Source of the DNA: Purshia tridentata
Lineage: Eukaryota > Streptophyta > Magnoliopsida > Rosales > Rosaceae
NCBI GenBank assembly: GCA_003254885.1
Contig: QANT01006447.1
Span: forward strand, 1-64,000
Reading direction: 5' to 3'
Length of the DNA stretch: 64,000 nucleotides
The translations under genes were made by a program, and so were the position numbers. The notes beneath the pieces were generated by a model. That model did not search any database. It was not told where the DNA came from and saw nothing but the letters and a program-made list of their open reading frames with translations. This document shows positions 56,905-64,000 of this stretch, piece after piece; positions within the stretch are counted from its first letter, which is position 1, and every line of letters begins with the position of its first letter.

Positions 56905-58406
56905 TTGCTAATAAAAACAGAGACTGGTTCAAATGAATAAATGTAGGACTCTATTGGTGTTAGGCTCAACTACTCAAGACATATATATACACCTAAACTC
57001 ATTAAAAATAAACCAAAATGCATCCCATTTCGGCAACATCAATGATGTAACAGTTTTGTTCAATTTTTTATAGAGTAAATTACACAAACACCCCAGAAAG
57101 ATAATGGTTAATCCCAAAGACTTTACCTAACCCTGAAAAAGAATATTATTTGGAGAAGCTTGAGCACTTAAGCATCAAAATAAAAACACAAAAATTAAAG
57201 ATATGAAATTAGTGGTATTTACTATTTATCTACGCTTTGTCAGAAGAGATCACAAGTATGAATCCCTTTGTCACTAGATTAAAAAAGAAAAAGAAAAGTG
57301 GGTGATGTTTTCTTGATGATGTTAACGTTTGATTAACTAATGAAGGGACTCAAGTAATCGCATTCTAATTGTTAAAATACTTGGTCAAAATGGTAAACCT
57401 AGTTTGTCTCTTTTAGAATGGTTGGACCAACCTACACTGGATGAGCCATATTATAATAATCAAAATGGAGCTAAAAATGGAGGCTAACATACAAAAGCTA
57501 GAAACAATATGAGGACTGGTGTTGTTGGAAATAAATATTGATTGAAGGGCATATTTGAAATTTTAAATTAACACAAGGATCCAGGTGTATTTTGGAATTG
57601 CCGGCCGAAACCTGCCCCCAATGATTTACAAATGTCTTAATAACGGGACTTGCTTTGGTCAACTTGCCGAGGGAAGTGTTTTTAATTTAATTAATTAATT
57701 ATTATGTTTTGTTACTTTGTAAGCAGGACTCAATTCTCATGTGGATTTCTTTTCCTGGAAAATTTTATTTGTTCCGAAAAATACTCCCAAAAAGTGGGGT
57801 CTGAAATCTGGATGCTATCATGCTATGTTTTGGAATTTTGTCTCTAACCTATAAAACTCTGATAATTAATTGTCCCAATGATTTTTGGTTATGGGTTATT
57901 TAAAAATCAGATAAAATAATAACCAGAAAAGAAAAAAAGAAGATTAGTATTTAGTAGGCTGCGATCGGGTTGGTGTTATGGATGGCCCTGTGGGGAGTGT
58001 TAACTAAAGGCAGTCGGCAAAATGAGAGCATATTGCGTTTCTCCCACTGAGAAATTTACTAATGAATCTATCCATCAAGTGTTTTCTGAAATTTAAATGA
58101 GATGAATACGTGAAAAACTTCGGTGTATACATGTGATGTGTCTATCTTTCATTACATAATTTAAGGTAACCAACTTTTCAACTTTTAATTATCTATTACG
58201 TAACCCTTCACAATTTCATCTACTAATAACAATGAACAATCAAAATTTTCAAAGTACATTATCATTTGCAGCATGGCATGCTGGTGATCGAGCATGAAAT
58301 TTTTATGTGGCTGAATGCCATGGCAATATTGGACCATACTGATTTGTCAGGTGACAGATTCTTAAAAGCAACATTACAACAATGTATGAGCATAAGAGAC
58401 GATTTT
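56905..58406. other. intergenic, no gene seen
   Basis: AT-rich DNA. AGTAAATTACACAAACACCCC-like sequence near 57073 recalls ends of small DNA elements, but I found no partner. The right end is the 3' flank of the U-box gene. Confidence 0.45.
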
Positions 58407-61400
58407 CTACATGGTATGGTTGGGAGTATAGAGATTGGGCATCTTATTCAAATGCCTCAGAATCTTCTCAGCCATCTGCCTGGTGTTTCCAGCTCCATGA
58501 TGGAAAGCACTCACCAATATGGCAGGCAACACCCTGTCGTTTGATATATCTGAAGAAGACTTATCCCCACCTTTGATCAAGAATTTTTCAAGCACCCAAA
58601 ATGACTTCTGCCACAGTCCCTCTTGCCTGTGTTCTTTCACTGCATTCAAAACATGTTGCACAGCATTAACCTCGCTCAGCATGCTCAGACACTTGTCCAC
58701 ATCAACTTTGTCATCCAACAAAGTGCATATAGCTGACAATGCAGCTTCAACAACCTCTGCATTCTCATGGTCCAAACAAGCTAATAGTCTCTCAACTGCC
58801 TTTGCATCGACTATACAGAAAGTGTTTTGTGAAGAACAGGCCCCTCGGTGAACTGGGCACTTTGGTATTTTCCTCCTCTTTGATGAACCAAAAGATAGAT
58901 ATTTGGGCAGGTAGAACAACTTCATGAACTTGGTTTTCTTGATTTGTGGCAGTTTCGATAAATTTATTGACTCTGAAGAAAGATTCTCCAACCCAATTGC
59001 TGATAACCTCTGAACTTCATCACTTGATGTTCTCTTGAGCAGTTCTGTGAATAATGTCGTAAAATTGTGGGTTCTTGCTAGAAACAGTACCTGGGGTTCA
59101 TATAGTGTTGTTGTGAATCTGACTAGGATGCCCACTAGACCTTCTAAGTAAACGATTCCAAACCTGCTTGATCTTGTTTGTCTTTGAATTTGATTGACTG
59201 CTTGCAGGATTTTAGGCACTGTATTCTTGTATAGAAGAGCTAGGTTGAGCGTCAGGTTTTGGTGGGGAAGTCTCGCTAGAAATTTTGCTGAAACTGCCTG
59301 CTTCTCAGTGATGAGAGTAGTTTCATTTGGGCTCTGGATAAGGTTCTCAGGTTGGCCTCTGGTTTTGCACAGTCTTCCTGCTAGCACATGGCCCATATGG
59401 GGTGAAAGAACAGTTAGTAGCTTGATGGCTGCAGTGGCAAGTTCTTCATGTGGATTATTGATGAGTTCAATGAGAGTGTAGCTTGTATCAGTCTCTTTTA
59501 CCACTGAGACAATGGTGGCTGCTGATCTGGGGATCTTAATAAGAAATAAAAGAATTCTGATAAGGTTGTTATTTAGTTCATCTGGGTTTGAGTTCTTGAG
59601 CATGTAGATGATGTTGCACACGACATAGTCTGAAGTCATGGTGTGACCGTGAGAATTAACCTGGAGGTTCTCAAGCTCAAGCCCAGACTCAATTATATTT
59701 GCAAGGATTGCATCTGCTTCATTCTTTGAGTTCATTGGTTCATTGTGATTTTTTCGAGTGAACATCTCTTCAACCATGATTTGTATAATTCCAGCTTCTT
59801 TAAGTATTTTGCAATTTGGCTGGTACGATGAGAGTTGCGCTAGAGCTTTGAATGCCTCCCTTCTGGTTAGTGTATTTCCACTATGTACCATTTTGATGAG
59901 AGCAGGAGAGGCCCTCTCAGCAACATAGGTTTTGGTGTCGTGTCCAAGAACAATTTCCCCAAGGTAACTTGCCATTTCCATCTTCATATCTTCACAGCCT
60001 GTTATTTCATTTTTTTCAATCAACAATATTGTCATTAGAGAAGATTTGGCATTTTAAAAACAATATCATAAACATGTCATTTGATCTGAACTTGAAAAAT
60101 TGGAGATAAAAAAAAGAAAAAAGATCTGAACTTGCAGAGTTGCAGAAAGTTCACTGAATCACTGGTAAAACTATGGTAGTCTGAAAAATTTTGCTTCTTT
60201 GCTATATATGTTTATTTTTTATATAATTATTTGTTGAACAGAAACCTTTGGTCTCAAGATAATTATTAGTTCAAGTTTTTTGGAGATGGCTCAAAAACTG
60301 AATGAGAATGCTTGGCCAGAATTGCAGAGTTTTGAATATTACCTTCAGTAAGATTCTTTAGGAGGGGTTCCATGAGTCCATTTTCTGCCATGCGTTTGAT
60401 GTTATTTGGTGAATGCTCTAAATTCCTTAAGGTTTCATCTGCTTTTTCTGAAGCAAATGCATCAATGGATCGTCTATATTTAATTGTGATCAACATAAGA
60501 ATTGCTCCAGTAACTGATCCAATTTTCTCACATAATGATTGTGATCTTGAAAGCTCAAGCAAGAATAGCAATGATGCATGCCTTATGGATTGGTGGCTGC
60601 TAGAAAGCATTTTGATTATAGTTGAAATGTTATTTTCTTCAGCAATCATTTCCTGCAAAAGAAACCATAAGTGTTGAATATATCTCCAAGAAACCATTTT
60701 CAAAGTTGTGGTTTGTTCTGAACAAGTAAATACACTAGTATTTAGATATTTATTTTAGTAAGAGATAGGTGCAAAAGGCTAGAAGAGTAGTGATATATAT
60801 GGATTTGTTTGGATATATTTTAATAGATTCTGTCAGAAGTTGGAGCCACAAAATGGTCACTGTTGTCAATTGATTGGTTTGGTAAGCAAATGTTTATGCA
60901 AATCATAGTATTTGTCTTGTTTGGTTGTTTCTCATTAAAATTGAGGAATTTAGAAGTTGACCTTGTTTTCGTCATCATCCTCAATCAGTTGTCGCAAAAG
61001 TTCCAGCACCGCACATCTAACATATTTGTCTTTGTACTCCAGACACAGAACAAGCAATGGCAATATTCCGACATTGCGAACTTGTACCTTACTGTATGGC
61101 TTCCTTTGGCAGATACTTTGCACATCTTTTACTGCTTCAAGTACCATATTCTCTGAACTAGCTAAGGACAATGCTGCGCGGGCAACCTTAATCCTTGCTG
61201 CTTCATTCCTTTCCTTCCACTCCTCTATTGTGGATTGCAGAGCTATATTGGCATTGAAAGCTTTACTCATCAACTTCTGGCCAGTAGTTGGGCACAAAAT
61301 TTCTTCCAAGCCATTGAACTTATCAAACCACTCGATAATTGCTTTCCTCTCATAGGTTACTCCACTTCCTATGGTTACCGGGTCATCCATGATCTTCTTT

Positions 61401-62707
61401 GTCAGTGGGCAGAAGAAAGCCTCATACAGAGGCTCCATGTCCTGAACCACCTGTGGCAATGTCATTAATGATCCACTCATTTTCCCAGGTTTTCTTCTGC
61501 TTTCGAAACTTGTGCTTTTAAGGATTTCGATCAGTTGAGGTGTATGTAAGAACTGAGGATTATCTGTGTAATCCTCAGAATTTATAGAGTAGAGATCCGA
61601 TTCTGTTGGTATCAGTTCTTCCTTTGTTTGCTCCTCCAAAGCCAACATCTTTGTATCTAGTTCATTGGTCTGAGATGCATGAGTTTCAAAGTGAGCATTC
61701 TGCATTTCATTTGAAAGAGACCGAACTGCACCTTCTGCATATTTTTGGTCTCCAAATGTTGAAGGTGGTATCAAGCTCAGGCATTCTCCTATGTGTTTGA
61801 TGACCTCCTCCAGCTGTCCCATGATGATTCTAAGTTCATGATCTGAAAATGGTTGGATGCCTATTTGACATTTCTCCACAAGATCTTTGGCCAAATTAAC
61901 ACTTTTTGAAATAGATTGCAGAATTTCCGTTGCATTTGCAGGGCAAGTATCAGTCGTCTGCAACTCCCTTATGGCCATAGAAGCCCGATAAAGGTAGCAT
62001 CCGATTTCAATAAAATTTTCTTGTTCCACCACTATGCTTACTACCAATACTGTGATCTCTGAAATGGATGCCAATATGGACTCTGTAAGACTCTCAATTG
62101 AACTCCCATCTTCCTTGAGCTGAAGAAAAGAAGGAGACAGATTAATGTTTGCTACACAGACACTCATTATCAAGTTAAGGAACCTAATCTTTATAGACAA
62201 GATTCCTTGGTTTAGTTAGTCCTAAAAATAACTTCAGGATGTTTAGTTAGAGCTAGTTGGCAATGAAAAAAGGATTCAGAAATTACAATAAATCTGACAT
62301 GAAAACCCTCTTGGACTTTCTTTTTTTGGTTTTTTTTACTTGAAATACAGCTACAAATAAACCTACACAGACTCAAACCTATTGTGAATTTAGGGTATGC
62401 TATGTTGTGTAGTTAAGTTTATCATGTACTTTTTTTTTTCAGATGTGGTGGCTGAGGTACTCTTAATAATCTTGATGTGTTTCCTGAAGTTCAAAAATCT
62501 GCATGCAAAGAATATGTATCAGAGACTGGGAAGCAGTGTTTTATAAACCTTTTGCCTTTATGGCTTTCAGCCTTATAAAATAATTTGTAGATAGGTAGAT
62601 ACCCCTGCCTACATAGGCCTTGTGAAATTCCCAGAACCTTGAACCTCAGACACCACTATAAACGACTAGAAGAAAAAATGAATGCATGAAAAAGCTCCTA
62701 CCGACAT
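58407..62707 (-). CDS. PUB42: U-box/armadillo E3 ubiquitin ligase (PUB42 type)
   Basis: The exons on the minus strand are 62119-60962, 60652-60343 and 59998-58407. They sum to 1019 residues with intact phase. A first exon of just Met-Ser (62707-62702, ATGTCG/GTAGG) fits the frame; otherwise the start would be an in-frame ATG at 62167. The order is: an N-terminal helical region (LTESILASISEITVLVVSI, SISKSVNLAKDLVEKC), then the U-box at about residues 265-340 (MEPLYEAFFCPLTKKIMDDPVTIGSG, ILCPTTGQKL), which binds E2 enzymes. More than 650 residues of armadillo-like helical repeats follow (e.g. MASYLGEIVLGHDTK, AEVVEAALSAICTLLDD). The ligase transfers ubiquitin to substrates held by the repeats. 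The size is close to Arabidopsis PUB42 (1033 as I recall), and At1g68940 follows the same PPR gene there. Confidence 0.88.
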
Positions 62708-64000
62708 CAATTGGAGTTGCTCTGCACTATACTATACCCTTCCCGTTATGAACCCCAATCTACAAAACCGGAGCGCTAACATAGTCCGGCTGCAGAAGAT
62801 GTTGGAAAGATGAAACTTTCAGTTACCAGTCACTGATAATCTCTTGAATTTTTTCTGTAATAAGTAATTTCAACAGTATCCACATACATGTACATGGATA
62901 ATATTTAGGTGGACAGACGTAAGAGCATCTGTATAGACTTGGTCAGTTACTTCACTTATGGTTTGGTTTGAAGTTTCTTTCTGATGTTAACATAAAGAAG
63001 AAAGCCAACGGTATTGGTCATTGGTACATGTAGTCATGGCATGTAATCATTTTTTAAAAAATCTTCTAGTAAACTGTCAAATTTTTAAAGTTAAATTCAA
63101 CTGGTTTGGATTTAAATGGCATTACATCATTACTTTATGCTTTTGGGTTACTGTTACTGTGCATTATGTTGACTAAGTAATTTCCTTGATGCATCTATAT
63201 ATAATTAAGGTTTGAAATTCATGAATGATTGTTCACTCTAACAAGGTAAGTATACACTTTTTCTTTTGGCCGTATATTAGGATGCTGACCTGACAAACAA
63301 TTAGAAGATCGAATTGATTTTGTCAAGTTTTTTGGGTTTCTGAAGTTGATGTTATCTGTTTAACATACTTGCTTTTGATTTGCAATTGTTAGTATTTGAG
63401 AAAACAAGTTATCGATGGAATTGTCTAGACAATATGAACCACTCTGGAGGCCTAGCTAATGCATATATGTAGTACTGCTTAATTGCAACATATATATGAT
63501 CCTTTCAGCAATCAATCACTTAATAAAGAAATGATCCTCCATAAAAGTCGGTTTTGTTTGTGGGATTCTGAGTACTGTAGATTGTTTGACTTGCTTTGCA
63601 AATTGCAATAAATAATAATGATTATGAGGGTCTCATATATATATATATATATATATATGATATATCACATCAAAATAGTTGCATTGATATGACGAAGGTA
63701 AGCGCTGAGAAATTTGTTGAATAAAGCTGTATGCATGCAGGCATGCAACAGTGCTTTTTTAATGCTTTTAAGGGGTAAAATTGAAATTTAGTGCTCTGTG
63801 ACTGTAAGGTGCTGTTGGTTGGTGGGCTTTGGGCTTTGGGCTTTGAGCTTTGTATTTGATTACCAAGGCCGCCAGTTCGAAGCCCATGATTTTGGTTGAT
63901 GAACGAGGATTCGGCCAAATATTGTAAGGCAATGAAATCAATCCACGTGTCTGCAGGCACATGGACCATAGGAGCTCCTGTACCTACCTGATCAGAAAGA
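62708..64000. other. right end, no supported gene
   Basis: 62708-62800 is probably the leader of the U-box gene. An AT microsatellite lies at about 63637-63658. From 63969 to 63670 the minus strand has a 99-residue frame that opens just after a splice-like TCAG/GTAGGT and includes a GGGCTTTGGGCTTTG repeat. It may be the edge of another gene or a UTR, and I cannot support a product. Confidence 0.4.
63637..63658 (+). repeat. AT microsatellite
   Basis: About eleven AT units in the gene-free right end. Confidence 0.85.

Noticed and set aside
1-64000. CRISPR arrays, rRNA and tRNA genes
   Set aside because: None seen; no regularly spaced repeats and no cloverleaf with A and B boxes.

Overview
The window is plant nuclear DNA. 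The evidence is spliced genes with GT/AG introns, AT-rich intergenic DNA, TATA and telo-box promoters, plastid-targeted proteins and plant-only families (SOFL, PPR-DYW, WIT, PUB, phytosulfokine). Gene density and protein style suggest a eudicot with a compact genome, possibly a rosid such as Rosaceae. That placement is inference.

Layout. At 1.9-3.7 kb lie a SOB-FIVE-LIKE gene and a plastid GNAT acetyltransferase (both +). A 47-residue membrane microprotein gene lies at 4.6 kb (-). At 5.6-6.5 kb is a Pack-MULE-like element carrying a piece of a PPR gene. A 13-exon gene for plastid chaperonin Cpn60 beta-4 (7.1-10.6 kb, -) is divergent from an F-box gene (11.0-12.3 kb, +). A phytosulfokine precursor gene (14.8-15.2 kb, +) is followed by a partly duplicated fold-back element. 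A group-S-type bZIP gene is at 18.8-19.4 kb (-). From 19.5 to 30.5 kb there is mainly repeat-rich DNA with two solo LTRs and a decayed ZIP metal-transporter gene. Two small membrane-protein genes diverge at 30.5-32.5 kb. Next come a probable snoRNA gene with two box C/D candidates (34.5-35.2 kb, -), a cysteine-rich secreted peptide gene (35.9-36.3 kb, +) and a WIT nuclear-envelope gene (36.6-39.6 kb, -). After a long gene-poor stretch come a bHLH49/CIB-type transcription factor (48.1-50.7 kb, +), a DYW-type PPR protein (51.9-54.1 kb, +), a SAM plus peroxiredoxin-like-2 protein (54.9-56.9 kb, -) and a PUB42-type U-box/armadillo E3 ligase (58.4-62.7 kb, -).

Gene order is informative. From memory, Arabidopsis has SOFL1-GNAT-Cpn60beta4-(...)-CIB5 at At1g26210-26260, and SOFL2-bZIP8-defensin-like-WIT2-bHLH49-PPR-PUB42 at At1g68870-68940. 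This window holds both sets interleaved in one block, as expected for a lineage without the duplication and loss that split them in Brassicaceae. This supports the gene identifications independently of the protein matches.

The genes are not one pathway. They are ordinary plant housekeeping, signalling and regulatory genes. The more unusual items are the Met/Pro-rich tail of the chaperonin, the snoRNA pair, the gene-capturing transposon, the membrane microprotein and the nested ZIP pseudogene/solo-LTR structure. I found no sign of a new multi-gene system. Exon borders were read by hand from reading frame and GT/AG sites. For all complete multi-exon genes the exon lengths sum to an intact frame.
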